From positions 25,600-89,599 of the forward strand of contig CAJUGD010000014.1 of the NCBI GenBank assembly GCA_910586205.1: a stretch of DNA of 64,000 bases. The letters run 5' to 3'. The notes under the pieces were generated by a model that saw only the letters and a program-made list of their open reading frames with translations, was not told the origin of the DNA and searched no databases. The stretch's first letter is position 1, and the number at the start of each line of letters is the position of its first letter. Shown piece by piece: positions 1 to 9,199 of the stretch. The translations under genes and the position numbers were made by a program. Source of the stretch: an uncultured Lachnospiraceae bacterium (lineage in GTDB: Bacteria > Bacillota > Clostridia > Lachnospirales > Lachnospiraceae).

Positions 1-1
1 C

Positions 2-481
2 GTCGAAAAGCCGGTTGGCGGTGAAGGCGAAGTAGAGACAAAGCTGCCCCTTGCGCTTTTGATTGCCATCGGCGCCGGTGTACTGCTTCTGCTCTTGCTG
101 CTCTTGCTGCTCCTGCTTCGTTCCAGACGGAAGAAGAAGCTTGTTCTGGAAGGCGGAGAGATTGGTGAAGGTGAGCTGACGGCAGGCGGCGAGGGTCTGG
201 TGAGTGAAGACGGCGAACTTTTGGGCGGAGAAGGCATGGAGGGATCAGATATGCACAGAATGCCGGGTATGCCTGAAGATGAGGAAGATGAATTTGCCAA
301 GAGTGAAGAAATTCTTAATCTTCGGATGCAGCGCAGCCTGCGTCTGAAGCAGAATATTTCGGAATTTGTAGACCAGAATCCGCAGATTGCGGCGAAGCTT
401 GTACAGACCTGGCTGAGAGGGGAGGATAATGATGGCAGTGACAGAAGAAAGTCTTCTGGGGCTAGAAAGCAGTCCAGATAG
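2..481 (+). CDS. fliF: Flagellar MS-ring protein FliF, C-terminal part (5' truncated by window edge)
   Basis: Open from the first base in frame 2, so the gene begins upstream; about 159 residues are visible. They show a transmembrane segment made almost only of leucines (about visible residues 16-38), a basic stop-transfer RSRRKKK, an acidic linker, and a tail (LRMQRSLRLKQNISEFVDQNPQ) typical of the FliF end that docks onto FliG. FliF forms the MS ring in the cytoplasmic membrane on which the rotor and export gate are built. The last 53 nt overlap fliG, so the last 17 residues share DNA with the FliG N-terminus. Family assignment rests on the tail and on gene order. Confidence 0.9.
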   Translation, partial: VEKPVGGEGEVETKLPLALLIAIGAGVLLLLLLLLLLLLRSRRKKKLVLEGGEIGEGELTAGGEGLVSEDGELLGGEGMEGSDMHRMPGMPEDEEDEFAKSEEILNLRMQRSLRLKQNISEFVDQNPQIAAKLVQTWLRGEDNDGSDRRKSSGARKQSR

Positions 482-1502
482 TAAGATGGATGGAGAGCCC
501 ATTACCGACGCCAAAAGCAAGGCGGCTTTGGTGGTGGTGTCTTTAGGAGCTGACCGGGCATCTCAGATTTATAAGTATCTGAACGAACAGGACATTGAAG
601 ACCTTACCTATGAGGTGGCAAAGCTGGGCAAGACCGGCAACGCTCAGGTGGAGGCGGTGCTGGATGAATTTTATAAATTGTGTCTGACCCATAAGATGAT
701 GACGGACGGCGGACTTGATTATGCCAGGAACGTACTGGAAAAGGCGTTTGGTGAGTCCACAGCCAGGAATCTTTTGGAGAAGGTTTCCAAGACCCTTCAG
801 TCCAAGCCGTTTAACTTCTTTACCAAGGGAGATCCCAAGGCGCTGTTCTCCCTGCTGCAGAATGAGCGGCCGCAGGTGATTGCCCTGATCCTTGCCTATA
901 TGGATGCCATGCAGGCGGCTCAGGTTTTGGAGGAGCTGCCGGATGACAAGCGGATTCAGACTGTGGAGAGCATGGCCAGAATGGATCGGGTCTCTCCCGA
1001 AGCCATTGCCATTGTAGAAGAAGAAATGAAGCGGAAGTTTGCTACCATCATTACCAGCGAGGACAATATGAGCCTGGGCGGTATCGACTATGTGGCGGAT
1101 ATGATGAACCATGTGGACCGCAGCAGCGAGAGAAAGATATTCGAGGAGCTGGGAAAACGCAATCCGGAGCTGGCTCAGAGCATTCGGGACAAAATGTTCG
1201 TCTTCGAGAATATTATGGATATGGACGATCGTTCCGTACAGCGTTTTGTCCGGGACTGCGACGCCAAGGATATCGTTTTTGCCCTGAAGAATGCTACGGA
1301 GGAGATGAAGACCATATTCTTCAGCAACATGTCCAAGCGTATGGTGGAGACCGTCAAGGGCGACTTGGAGATTACAACCAACGTAAGACTAAAAGACGTA
1401 GAAGAAGCGCAGCAGAGAATCGTCAATATTATCCGGAACTTAGAGGAGCAGGGTGAGGTAGTCATCAAGAAGGGAGGAGACAATGATGACATCATCGCTT
1501 AG
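429..1502 (+). CDS. fliG: Flagellar motor switch protein FliG
   Basis: A 357-residue protein, full length for the family. FliG is the rotor protein that contacts the stator (MotA) and binds FliF and FliM. The N-terminal FliF-binding domain, the middle armadillo-like domain with EELPDDKRIQT, and the C-terminal torque domain with the charged helix DDRSVQRFVRDCDAKD are all present. Two tandem ATGs (429 and 432) follow a strong GGGGAGG; either could be used. The start lies 53 nt inside fliF, and the end overlaps fliH by 20 nt, which suggests translational coupling. Confidence 0.97.
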   Translation: MMAVTEESLLGLESSPDSKMDGEPITDAKSKAALVVVSLGADRASQIYKYLNEQDIEDLTYEVAKLGKTGNAQVEAVLDEFYKLCLTHKMMTDGGLDYARNVLEKAFGESTARNLLEKVSKTLQSKPFNFFTKGDPKALFSLLQNERPQVIALILAYMDAMQAAQVLEELPDDKRIQTVESMARMDRVSPEAIAIVEEEMKRKFATIITSEDNMSLGGIDYVADMMNHVDRSSERKIFEELGKRNPELAQSIRDKMFVFENIMDMDDRSVQRFVRDCDAKDIVFALKNATEEMKTIFFSNMSKRMVETVKGDLEITTNVRLKDVEEAQQRIVNIIRNLEEQGEVVIKKGGDNDDIIA

Positions 1503-2421
1503 GCGGGTCATTAAACAGCCGGACACTTCCGGTGCCTCTGTGATTGAACAGTTTATCCCTCCTAAGGAACAGGTCAGGGAGAGCCGTCAGACTACGGCCA
1601 GGGCCCCTTCCTTTCCCCGATACAGCAGGGACGGGAAAGAGCAGGGAGAATACCGTTCTGTCATAAAGTATTCCGGTCAGGATATGTTGAAAGAGGAAGA
1701 AGAACTAAAACAAAAGCGCAGAAAACAATCAGAGGATTTTGAAGAACCGGAAGATGATGTGATTATTCCGGAACCGGGCCAGGAGGCTGTAAAACAGTCG
1801 GAAGAAGATGCTGCAAAGCTTTTGGAAGATGCGAAAAGGGAGGCGGAAGAACTTCTTTCTGAAGCCTCCGGGGCAGCAGAAAAAGCGCGGGAGGAAGCCA
1901 GCCAGGCTGGATTTAGGGAAGGGTACGAGGCTGGTTACCGGGAGGGCAGCCAGAAGGCAGAGGCAGAGTGCCAGGAAGCTTTCCGCGCTGCGCTGGCATC
2001 CTTCCAGGCGGATATGCGCCAGGCCCTTAAGTCTGTGGATGCGGCAAAGGAGCGCTGCCTGCGCAGTTATTTGGATGAATTGAAAGATTGCGCGGTGGCA
2101 GTGGGAGAAAAGGTGATCCATATCAGCCTCCGCTCCAGCGGCGAGGTGATCAGACAGATGATCATCGCTGCCACAGAAAAGCTGAAAAAGACGGCCTGGG
2201 TCAAAATCTACATTGATAAATGTGATTATGACATGATGATGGAAGCGGATGCCGCCATTTTAGACGAGCTTTCCCACTTGTCGGACAATATTAAGTTTAT
2301 TGTTATGGATAAAGAGGACAGGGGAAGCTGTATAATCGAGATGCCGGAAGAAATTGTAGACGTGAGTGTTAATACTCAGATTGAAAATATTAAAGATATC
2401 CTGGAGAATGTGAGAGTATAG
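1483..2421 (+). CDS. fliH: Flagellar assembly protein FliH
   Basis: 312 residues. FliH is the peripheral stator of the export ATPase FliI. The first ~90 residues are basic and variable. Next comes a long charged, alanine-rich coiled coil (about 90-180) containing GFREGYEAGYREG, the glycine-zipper-like pattern characteristic of FliH. A conserved C-terminal domain for FliI binding ends the protein (EEIVDVSVNTQIENIKDIL). The start ATGATG is preceded by GGGAGGAGAC and lies inside the 3' end of fliG. fliI follows after 9 nt. Confidence 0.9.
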   Translation: MMTSSLRRVIKQPDTSGASVIEQFIPPKEQVRESRQTTARAPSFPRYSRDGKEQGEYRSVIKYSGQDMLKEEEELKQKRRKQSEDFEEPEDDVIIPEPGQEAVKQSEEDAAKLLEDAKREAEELLSEASGAAEKAREEASQAGFREGYEAGYREGSQKAEAECQEAFRAALASFQADMRQALKSVDAAKERCLRSYLDELKDCAVAVGEKVIHISLRSSGEVIRQMIIAATEKLKKTAWVKIYIDKCDYDMMMEADAAILDELSHLSDNIKFIVMDKEDRGSCIIEMPEEIVDVSVNTQIENIKDILENVRV

Positions 2422-2430
2422 GAGCCGCAT

Positions 2431-3732
2431 ATGTATGAGAAGATACCGCAGTTGATTGCCAAGTCAGAGACAATCAGCCATATTGGGAAAATTGAAAATG
2501 TGGTAGGCATGTCCATGGAGGCATCCGGCGGCAGATCCAGTATCGGGGATATTGTGATGATCTACAACGAAGAAGAAAACCGCCAGATGCCGGCGGAGGT
2601 GGTGGGCTTTAAGGACGGAAAGATTCAGCTTATGACTTATGAGGCCACCAGCGGTATTGCGTCGGGAAGCTTTGTGCGCAACACCAGGCGGAGGCTGAAG
2701 GTGCCGGTAGGTGATTTCTTAAGAGGCCGCATTATTAATGCTATGGGAGAGCCTATGGATGGGAAGGAGCCTTTTCCGGCCAGCCGTCATTATACCGTCA
2801 GCAGTCCTTATATCAACCCTTTAAACCGGCCGCCTATCAGAGAGCGTCTGGAGTTTGGGATTAAGGCCATTGACGGGCTGAACACCATTGGAAAGGGGCA
2901 GAGGATCGGAATCTTTGCCGGTTCCGGCGTAGGCAAGAGTACCCTTATGGGGATGATTGCCAAGAATGTAAAGACAGATATTAATGTGATCGCCCTGGTA
3001 GGGGAACGTGGACGTGAGGTGCTGGAATTTATCCAGAAGGATCTGGGAGAGGAAGGGATGCGCCGCTCTGTGCTGGTGGTAGCCACCTCTGACCAGCCGG
3101 CTATGCTTCGGATGAAATGTCCGCTTGTGGCCACAACCATTGCAGAGTATTTTAAGGATCAGGGCTATGATGTGCTTCTGATGATGGACTCTTTGACCCG
3201 TTATGCCATGGCACAGCGTGAAATCGGGCTTGCCATAGGTGAACCGCCCATTGCCAGAGGCTATACGCCGTCCATCTATGCAGAGTTTCCCAAACTTTTG
3301 GAGAGAAGCGGGAACTTTGGAAAGGGTTCCATTACAGGTGTATATACTGTGCTGGTGGAAGGGGACGATACCAATGAGCCGATTTCCGATACCGTGAGAG
3401 GTATTCTGGACGGACATATTGTTCTCAGCAGACAGCTTGCCAATGAAAATCATTTTCCTGCGATTGATATAGGAGCCAGCATTTCCAGATTGATGGTGGA
3501 GATTGTGCCGGAAGGACATCACCGGGTAGCAGCCAAATTCCGGAATCTGTTGGGAATCTACCAGAAGAATGCAGATTTGATATCCATCGGCGCATATAAA
3601 AGGGGAAGCAATCCGGCTCTTGACGAGGCGGTTATGAAAATAAATGAGATCAATGGTTTTCTCCAGCAGGGAATTAAGGAAAGCTTTACTTATGAGGAGA
3701 CCCTGCAGCGGATTGAGGCCATTACAGGCTGA
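2431..3732 (+). CDS. fliI: Flagellum-specific export ATPase FliI
   Basis: 433 residues, the normal length. FliI is an F1-beta-like ATPase that energises type III export of flagellar subunits. The Walker A motif AGSGVGKST is at about residues 163-171, the catalytic region has LVGERGREV, the Walker B stretch is VLLMMDSLTRYAMAQREIGLA, and the late SISRLM motif is present. It lies directly between fliH and fliJ, as in nearly all Firmicutes, so the three form the ATPase module. Confidence 0.98.
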   Translation: MYEKIPQLIAKSETISHIGKIENVVGMSMEASGGRSSIGDIVMIYNEEENRQMPAEVVGFKDGKIQLMTYEATSGIASGSFVRNTRRRLKVPVGDFLRGRIINAMGEPMDGKEPFPASRHYTVSSPYINPLNRPPIRERLEFGIKAIDGLNTIGKGQRIGIFAGSGVGKSTLMGMIAKNVKTDINVIALVGERGREVLEFIQKDLGEEGMRRSVLVVATSDQPAMLRMKCPLVATTIAEYFKDQGYDVLLMMDSLTRYAMAQREIGLAIGEPPIARGYTPSIYAEFPKLLERSGNFGKGSITGVYTVLVEGDDTNEPISDTVRGILDGHIVLSRQLANENHFPAIDIGASISRLMVEIVPEGHHRVAAKFRNLLGIYQKNADLISIGAYKRGSNPALDEAVMKINEINGFLQQGIKESFTYEETLQRIEAITG

Positions 3733-3795
3733 CAGAAGAAAAGAAATGCTGCTTACCATAACAGATGAAAAGCAGCAGTCCGGGAGGAAGGAAAG

Positions 3796-4254
3796 GTGAA
3801 GCAATTTCAGTACAGACTTGAGACCGTGCTGGCCTACAAGACGCAGGTTCTTGATAATTTAAAGACAGAGCATGCGGCGATTCTGCAGGATGTGAACCGG
3901 AAGCAGGAAGAAATCCGGGGACTGAACCAGGAGCTGTCCGGTTATGAGAGCCAGTTTGACCAGGCTAAGGTAGAAGGAATCAGTATAGAGAGTTATCGGT
4001 TGTTTGATATGTGCATCGGCAGGATGGAGGAAATCATTGATCTTGAGAAGGAACGGCTGAAGGCGCTGAGAAAAAAAGAGGATGCCAAGAAGCAGGAGGT
4101 CATTGGGGCTAAGGTGGATACCTCAAAGTTTGAGAAGCTGAAAGAGAAAAAGTATCAGGAATACCAAAAGATAGCGGCAAAGGCAGACGAGATGTTTGTG
4201 GAGGAATTTGTGTCCAATACCTCGCTTCGGCAGAGAAGACAGCACAGAGGGTAG
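3796..4254 (+). CDS. fliJ: Flagellar export protein FliJ
   Basis: 152 residues with a GTG start behind GGAGGAAGGAAAG. FliJ is the coiled-coil central stalk of the FliI ATPase ring and also handles chaperone cycling. Almost the whole chain is charged heptad-like helix (KQFQYRLETVLAYKTQV at the start, then Lys/Glu-rich). Sequence conservation is low in this family, so the call rests on length, helical composition, the typical N-terminus FQYRLETVL and its place after fliI. Confidence 0.87.
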   Translation: MKQFQYRLETVLAYKTQVLDNLKTEHAAILQDVNRKQEEIRGLNQELSGYESQFDQAKVEGISIESYRLFDMCIGRMEEIIDLEKERLKALRKKEDAKKQEVIGAKVDTSKFEKLKEKKYQEYQKIAAKADEMFVEEFVSNTSLRQRRQHRG

Positions 4255-4333
4255 GAAAGACAGTACAGGTGAGACTGTCACGATGTAAAAAAGTAGTAAT
4301 AAAATGATCTTTTGTAACGTATAAAGTAGAATT

Positions 4334-4361
4334 TTGATTTTATTTGTGTTATAGTTATAGA
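4334..4361 (+). promoter_or_regulatory. Possible internal promoter upstream of fliK
   Basis: TTGATT (4334-4339), a 16-nt spacer, then TATAGA (4356-4361), in an AT-rich 212-bp gap between fliJ and fliK. It is a moderate match to a sigma-A promoter and could give the late hook/stator genes extra transcription. No palindrome accompanies it. Confidence 0.35.
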
Positions 4362-4466
4362 GATACGGCAGAAGTGGGCCCTAATGGGGCATTTCTTTTG
4401 AATAGGGGTAATCACAGTTTAAGGCTGTTGATTATAGATTATTATAGGAAGGAAAGGAGGGATTTA

Positions 4467-5708
4467 GTGGAAGCATCAGTGAAAGTGCAGAGCACAGCGT
4501 CAGTCAGGACATCTGCAGCAGGACGTCTGCCGTCAGTCGATACGTCGGCAGGAGGCAGCGGCTTTCGCCAGCTTCTCCAGGTAAAGAAGGATGCGGCGGA
4601 TGTAAAAGGACAAAACCAGACAGATAAGTCAGGAAAGCCGGACAGCATAAATCAGACAGACAAGAAGACCTCTGAAAGTGATGAGGCCGGAAAAGCTTCT
4701 GAGAGCAAGAAGGATGAGACAAAGGTTCCGGATACTACAGATTCTGAGGATGCAGCCTGTCAGGAGGCGCTTCAGAGAGCAGCCTTAGAGCAGGCGGCGG
4801 CACAGATGGTCGGAATGGTTCAGGAGGAACCTGGGGCAGAGACACTTAAAATACCTGCGGCAGAATCCGTACAAGGGATAGAGCAGACAGGCCAGCAGAC
4901 GGCAGAAGCTTTGGCGGCCGGAGAACAGACGGCATCAGATTCTGCGGATATGATTCAAAATACAGGTCAGCAGATGGCAGCAGAAACCATGACGGCAAAG
5001 GAACCGGTCCAAAAGGACGGGGCGGAGAAGCCTGCAGAGCCGGTAAAGGAATCAGGGGATCCGTCAGAAGGCGTATCTCGTGTCAGGCAGCCTGCGGCAG
5101 AAGATAACCGTTCAGAGGTAAAAGCAGATACCAGCCGACAGCAGGGGCAGGACCTTTCAGATTCCGGCAGTGAGAACGGCAGAAGGATTCAGCAGACAGA
5201 AGATGGCAGCACACAGCAGATGGCGGGGGCAGGAGCATTTCGGGTATCCGGACAGCAGGAGCCCATGATCCATGACACAAGAGGAGAACAGATTCCTTTA
5301 AAGACCACACCGGATACATTGCCCGAGGATTTAGGAAAGACTTTAGCGGCAAAGCTTCCGGATACAGGAAAAACCCTGACCGTAGAGTTGGAGCCGGCTT
5401 CCCTTGGAAAGCTGACCATACGGCTTACTTATGAGGCAGGGCGGGCGGCAGTGTCCATATTGGCCACCAACCCAAGAACATTAGAGCTTCTTAACAGCAA
5501 GGCAGCGGAGATCGCGTCGATCCTGGAAGAAAAGACAGGGCAGGAGACAGTGATTCTCACCCAGGAGCCCCATGAACAGGAGCAGTATCAAGAGAGCAAG
5601 CACGGGAGCAGCCAGCAGGAAGAACAGGAGCAGGGACAGCAAAGAAAAGAAAAACCGGCACATCAAAGCGATTCCTTTGCCCAGCAGCTTCGGTTAGGGC
5701 TGGTATAA
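4467..5708 (+). CDS. fliK: Flagellar hook-length control protein FliK
   Basis: 413 residues from the GTG at 4467, chosen because GGAAAGGAGG lies just upstream; the reading frame stays open farther upstream without a ribosome site. FliK is exported as a ruler and switches export specificity from hook to filament. The long middle part is low-complexity (Gln, Ala, Glu, Asp, Ser-rich, many QQ pairs), as expected. The C-terminal Flg_hook domain (LPDTGKTLTVELEPASLGKLTIRL) is well conserved. The tail is Gln/Glu-rich. flgD follows. Confidence 0.9.
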   Translation: MEASVKVQSTASVRTSAAGRLPSVDTSAGGSGFRQLLQVKKDAADVKGQNQTDKSGKPDSINQTDKKTSESDEAGKASESKKDETKVPDTTDSEDAACQEALQRAALEQAAAQMVGMVQEEPGAETLKIPAAESVQGIEQTGQQTAEALAAGEQTASDSADMIQNTGQQMAAETMTAKEPVQKDGAEKPAEPVKESGDPSEGVSRVRQPAAEDNRSEVKADTSRQQGQDLSDSGSENGRRIQQTEDGSTQQMAGAGAFRVSGQQEPMIHDTRGEQIPLKTTPDTLPEDLGKTLAAKLPDTGKTLTVELEPASLGKLTIRLTYEAGRAAVSILATNPRTLELLNSKAAEIASILEEKTGQETVILTQEPHEQEQYQESKHGSSQQEEQEQGQQRKEKPAHQSDSFAQQLRLGLV

Positions 5709-5792
5709 GATGTGCAGGCAGAGACGATATCCGGGACAGCAGGAGAAGACAGGCAGAGAGGATATCGGAGCAGAGACAGAAAAGGAGACAAG

Positions 5793-6395
5793 ATGGCAGA
5801 CAGTTTAGGAGTCAGCGGAACCTCGGATCCGTATACACGTTATTCGTATACAGCTCAGGCAAATGACAAAAATACCATAACCATGACCGGCTTTTTCCAG
5901 CTTTTGGCGACTCAGCTCCAAAACCAGGATATGACCAATCCCATGGATAACAGCGAGATCATGGCACAGATGACCCAGATGGCGATGGTGCAGGCCATGA
6001 CCACCATGACAGACACCATGAAGAACTCTTCAGCGATCAATACTCAGACCTATGCCGCAGGGCTTGTAGGCCAGGAAGTGACCATGGCGGTGACGCAAAA
6101 AAATATTTATGGACAAGAGGAGCCGGTAGATGTAAAATATGCTAAGGTGGAATGGGTAAACTTTACATCAGGAGATCCTACCATAAAGCTTGAGGGAGAC
6201 GACAAAGAATATAATCTGGTGCATTTAGTAGGTATGGGTAAGGTGCCCAATCCTTTTGGGACGCCTGAAACAGATGAGGATGGCGACAAGGATGATTCCG
6301 GAGAAGATGGCAGTGTAGGAAAGCCGGAGGAATCAGGAAAACCAGATACAGAGCCGGACAACGGTTTAGCCAAGACACGAAATGCTTTGATTTAA
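5793..6395 (+). CDS. flgD: Hook-cap scaffolding protein FlgD
   Basis: 200 residues from the ATG at 5793, which follows AAAGGAGACA; an in-frame GTG at 5712 has no ribosome site. FlgD caps the growing hook. The conserved N-terminal region FFQLLATQLQNQDMTNPMDN, followed by a Met/Gln-rich helix, is diagnostic. The protein lacks the Ig/FnIII-like C-terminal domains of longer FlgDs. It ends in an acidic Gly/Asp/Glu-rich tail, similar to the short clostridial forms. Confidence 0.92.
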   Translation: MADSLGVSGTSDPYTRYSYTAQANDKNTITMTGFFQLLATQLQNQDMTNPMDNSEIMAQMTQMAMVQAMTTMTDTMKNSSAINTQTYAAGLVGQEVTMAVTQKNIYGQEEPVDVKYAKVEWVNFTSGDPTIKLEGDDKEYNLVHLVGMGKVPNPFGTPETDEDGDKDDSGEDGSVGKPEESGKPDTEPDNGLAKTRNALI

Positions 6396-6425
6396 AAAGA
6401 AAACGCTTTTGGAAAGAGGAAAGAT

Positions 6426-6806
6426 ATGGATGTGAAAGGAATGCGCGTATATGAGAACGGCATGTCCGGCATCCCCCACCAGAACAGCATGATACCAGGG
6501 ACAGGGGAGCGCCAGACAGGCTTTGATGAGCTTCTCCAGGAGAAGGCAAAGGTGGGCCTGAATTTTTCCAAGCATGCAGCAAAAAGGCTGGGCGAGCGGG
6601 GAATCTCCGTGGACAATCAGCTTATGAGCGACTTAGAACACGCTGTGGAGGGCGCCAGGAAAAAAGGGGCCAAAGATGTGGCCATTATCGGAGCTCAGGG
6701 AGTGTTCATTGTCAATGTTCCCAACAATATGGTTGTGACAACCATGGGACAGCAGGATATGAAGGAACGAGTTTTCACAAATATTGATAGTGCCGTCCTA
6801 TTGTAA
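6426..6806 (+). CDS. Flagellar operon protein, TIGR02530-type (unknown function)
   Basis: 126 residues. It matches from memory the small protein found between flgD and flgE in many Firmicutes (TIGR02530, flg_new), with the conserved core NFSKHAAKRLGERGI and VPNNMVVTTM. No membrane segment or signal peptide is visible, so it should be cytosolic. The position suggests a role in hook assembly, perhaps as an export chaperone or regulator, but no function is established. The start ATG at 6426 follows GGAAAGAGGAAAG. Confidence 0.85.
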   Translation: MDVKGMRVYENGMSGIPHQNSMIPGTGERQTGFDELLQEKAKVGLNFSKHAAKRLGERGISVDNQLMSDLEHAVEGARKKGAKDVAIIGAQGVFIVNVPNNMVVTTMGQQDMKERVFTNIDSAVLL

Positions 6807-6895
6807 GCAGGACCTCGAAATGAGGATGTTTGTCCCGTCTGTCAGATGGGCAGGCGGGAAGGGACGGAAGCTGTAGGGAAAGGAAAAGAAAGATT

Positions 6896-7909
6896 ATGTT
6901 AAGAGCAATGGATGCAGCGGTGGCAGGTCTTCGGGCCCACCAGAATAAGATGGACGTAGTAGGTCATAATATTGCAAACGTAAATACATTTGGATTTAAA
7001 GCACAGACATATACATTTAAAGAGGCAATGTATCAGACATCCACAGCCTCCACAGGCGGTTCAGCAGGCGCTAACGGTTCAGCAGGCGCTAACGTGGCAC
7101 AGTATGGTTATGGTGCTTTGATGGGAACGATTGGCATGGATATGACAGCCAGCACGCCGACTTATGTAGGTGGGTTTAATGCCAGTATCAGCGGAGACGG
7201 CTTCTTTATGGTAAAACCAATTAAAACCACGGCTGCTGCTAATTCAGACGGAGTTAAGACGAACGAGTTTTTGTTTACCAGAGTCGGGCAGTTTACATTG
7301 GATAATAACGGTTATGTGGTAGACGGAGATCAGAACTTTGTTTATGGTTTTTATCCGGAGGAAGATGGAGATGGGTATAAGACGACAGGTGATAATGCTT
7401 TAGTGCCGCTGCGTATGCCTACATTAGCAGAGCTTCAAGCCGGATTAGGTACAACGGATGGAGTGAATCCGACATTTAACGCGACTACCTATCCAAGTTC
7501 CAGCGACGCAGACCCTGCCAATCATCCGCTGATATCCAAAAAGGTTTCTATAAACAGCGCCGGGGATATTTCAGTGACTGCCGAATATGAGGTTGGCGGC
7601 AAGAAAGAAACAAAAACCTTCTCTCTTGGCGCAGTTGCAGTTGCTACCTTCCAGAACCCCAACGGTGTGACGAAATCAGGCGGCAACTACTATACAACCA
7701 GCAAAAACGATAATGCAGGTAATGCGTCGGCAGGTATTCCGGGCGGTGTTAACCCGGCTCTTATGACCGGTTATGTAGAAGCCTCCAACGTAGACTTAGC
7801 CAAGGAGTTTGCTGACATGATCACCACCCACAGAGGTTTCCAGTCCAATACCAAGATGATCACAGTATCTGATGAGATGCTTTCCGACTTAGTAGCCATG
7901 AAGCGGTAA
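6896..7909 (+). CDS. flgE: Flagellar hook protein FlgE
   Basis: 337 residues from the ATG at 6896 (MLRAMDAAVAGL), preceded by AGGGAAAGGAAAAG; the frame is open upstream but codes nothing family-like. FlgE builds the hook. The N-terminal rod/hook motif (HNIANVNTFGFKAQ), the central SGDGFFMV motif and the C-terminal block (TGYVEASNVDLAKEFADMITTHRGFQ) are all present. It is short for the family, so the variable surface domains are small. An 18-bp tandem duplication gives GSAGAN twice at about residues 55-66. Confidence 0.95.
   Translation: MLRAMDAAVAGLRAHQNKMDVVGHNIANVNTFGFKAQTYTFKEAMYQTSTASTGGSAGANGSAGANVAQYGYGALMGTIGMDMTASTPTYVGGFNASISGDGFFMVKPIKTTAAANSDGVKTNEFLFTRVGQFTLDNNGYVVDGDQNFVYGFYPEEDGDGYKTTGDNALVPLRMPTLAELQAGLGTTDGVNPTFNATTYPSSSDADPANHPLISKKVSINSAGDISVTAEYEVGGKKETKTFSLGAVAVATFQNPNGVTKSGGNYYTTSKNDNAGNASAGIPGGVNPALMTGYVEASNVDLAKEFADMITTHRGFQSNTKMITVSDEMLSDLVAMKR
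7058..7093 (+). repeat. 18-bp perfect tandem duplication inside flgE
   Basis: Two identical 18-bp units (7058-7075 and 7076-7093) encode GSAGAN twice in frame, in a surface-variable part of the hook protein. It looks like a recent slippage duplication. Confidence 0.9.
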
Positions 7910-8152
7910 GGATAATATAGCAGCACAAGGATTTGCATGATAAAATAAAAAGCAATGACCAGTTAAGGAAAGAATAACGGGTAACAGACCATGAGTATGA
8001 GAAGGCGGCTAGCCAGCGAGAACCAGAAAATAATGGATCGCGCCCGCAAAGCAAGAAAAGAAAGAATATTTGGAGACAAGAGCAGCCACGGCCGTCGTGG
8101 CTACTCTTCCGGTGAAGCAGACAATCAGGTGGGAGACAAGGAAGGAAAAGGG

Positions 8153-8353
8153 ATGGTTAAGGTAGTTCGTTTAAATGGAGAAGAAATTTATCTGAACATG
8201 CTTCAGATTGAGTCAATGGAATTGATACCAGAGACAAAGGTAAAGATGATGAACGGGGATTTTTATTTGCTGAGAGATTCGGCAGAGTCCATTATGGACC
8301 AAATCCGTGCGTTTATCAAAAGCTGTGTTGTCTTTGAGGACAAAGGAAAATAA
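8153..8353 (+). CDS. flbD: FlbD-family protein
   Basis: 66 residues from the ATG at 8153 (MVKVVRLNGEEIYLN), which matches the usual start and length of FlbD and follows GGAAGGAAAAGGG. FlbD is a small conserved protein of Gram-positive and spirochaete flagellar operons, always near flgE and motA. Its biochemical role is not known. The same frame stays open upstream to an ATG at 7991, adding 54 basic residues. That extension has no good ribosome site and is not family-like, so it is left out here. Confidence 0.85.
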   Translation: MVKVVRLNGEEIYLNMLQIESMELIPETKVKMMNGDFYLLRDSAESIMDQIRAFIKSCVVFEDKGK

Positions 8354-8386
8354 GCGTATTCGGAGTGAATTTAGGAGGAAAATAAA

Positions 8387-9199
8387 ATGGATTTGACAAC
8401 GCTTATTGGTATATTGATGGCACTCGGGCTGTGCGTGTGGGGAATTGGAGTGGATAAGATAGGCAACTTTATTGACCCGCAAAGCCTTGCAATCGTTATC
8501 GGCGGTACTGTTGCAGCGATTACGGCAAGTTATCCTTTAAGGATTCTTCTGGATATACCAAAGCATATTATGGTACTGTTTCGAGGGAAAAAATTCAATA
8601 TTCCCAAGTTGGTGGATCAGCTTGTAGACTTGGCTATGTTAGCCAGGCAGAGCGGACTTCTGGCCCTGGAGGAAAAGGCGGAGGAGATCAAAGATCCTTT
8701 CCTGAAACAGAGTGTGCTGATGATTGTGGATGCCAGTGATCCGGATAAAGTGCGGGAGATGCTGGAAAAGCAGATGGACGATATGATCGCAAGACATGAC
8801 GAAGCGGCAGGACTTTATGAGAAGGCTTCCGCTTATGCTCCTGCTTTCGGTATGATCGGAACGCTGATCGGTCTGATTAACATGTTGAAAGGACTGAACT
8901 TAGACGGAGGCGGAGGCGCCAGCAGCCTGGGCGCGGATATGTCAGTTGCGTTGATTACAACCTTTTACGGCAGTGGACTTGCCAATATATTCTGCCAGCC
9001 TGTAGCAAAGAAGCTGAGGGTGAGAGAGGCAGAGGAGGAGCTTTACTGCTCCACGGTGATTGAGGGGCTTATGGGTATTCAGGCAGGCGAGAATCCCAAG
9101 ATGCTGCGGGAGCATCTGTTGTCTTGTATGAAACAGTCCCAGCAGAAGAAGCTTCTTTTGAAGGCTGAAAAGTCTGGCGGCGGAGGTGCAGAAGGTTAA
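8387..9199 (+). CDS. motA: Flagellar stator protein MotA
   Basis: 270 residues. MotA forms the ion-driven stator with MotB. Four membrane segments are visible: two near the N-terminus (about 2-22 and 30-50) and two around 145-165 (AFGMIGTLIGLINML) and 180-205 (MSVALITTFYGSGLANIF). The large cytoplasmic loop between them carries the charged residues that meet FliG. Ribosome site TAGGAGG. The stop overlaps the motB start as TAATG, so the two are translationally coupled. Confidence 0.96.
   Translation: MDLTTLIGILMALGLCVWGIGVDKIGNFIDPQSLAIVIGGTVAAITASYPLRILLDIPKHIMVLFRGKKFNIPKLVDQLVDLAMLARQSGLLALEEKAEEIKDPFLKQSVLMIVDASDPDKVREMLEKQMDDMIARHDEAAGLYEKASAYAPAFGMIGTLIGLINMLKGLNLDGGGGASSLGADMSVALITTFYGSGLANIFCQPVAKKLRVREAEEELYCSTVIEGLMGIQAGENPKMLREHLLSCMKQSQQKKLLLKAEKSGGGGAEG

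Noticed and set aside
2821..3804. 327-residue minus-strand frame in fliI
   Set aside because: Antisense shadow of a highly conserved ATPase gene.
7991..8152. 54-residue N-terminal extension of FlbD
   Set aside because: FlbD homologs start at the ATG at 8153, which has the better ribosome site; the extension is basic and unconserved-looking.
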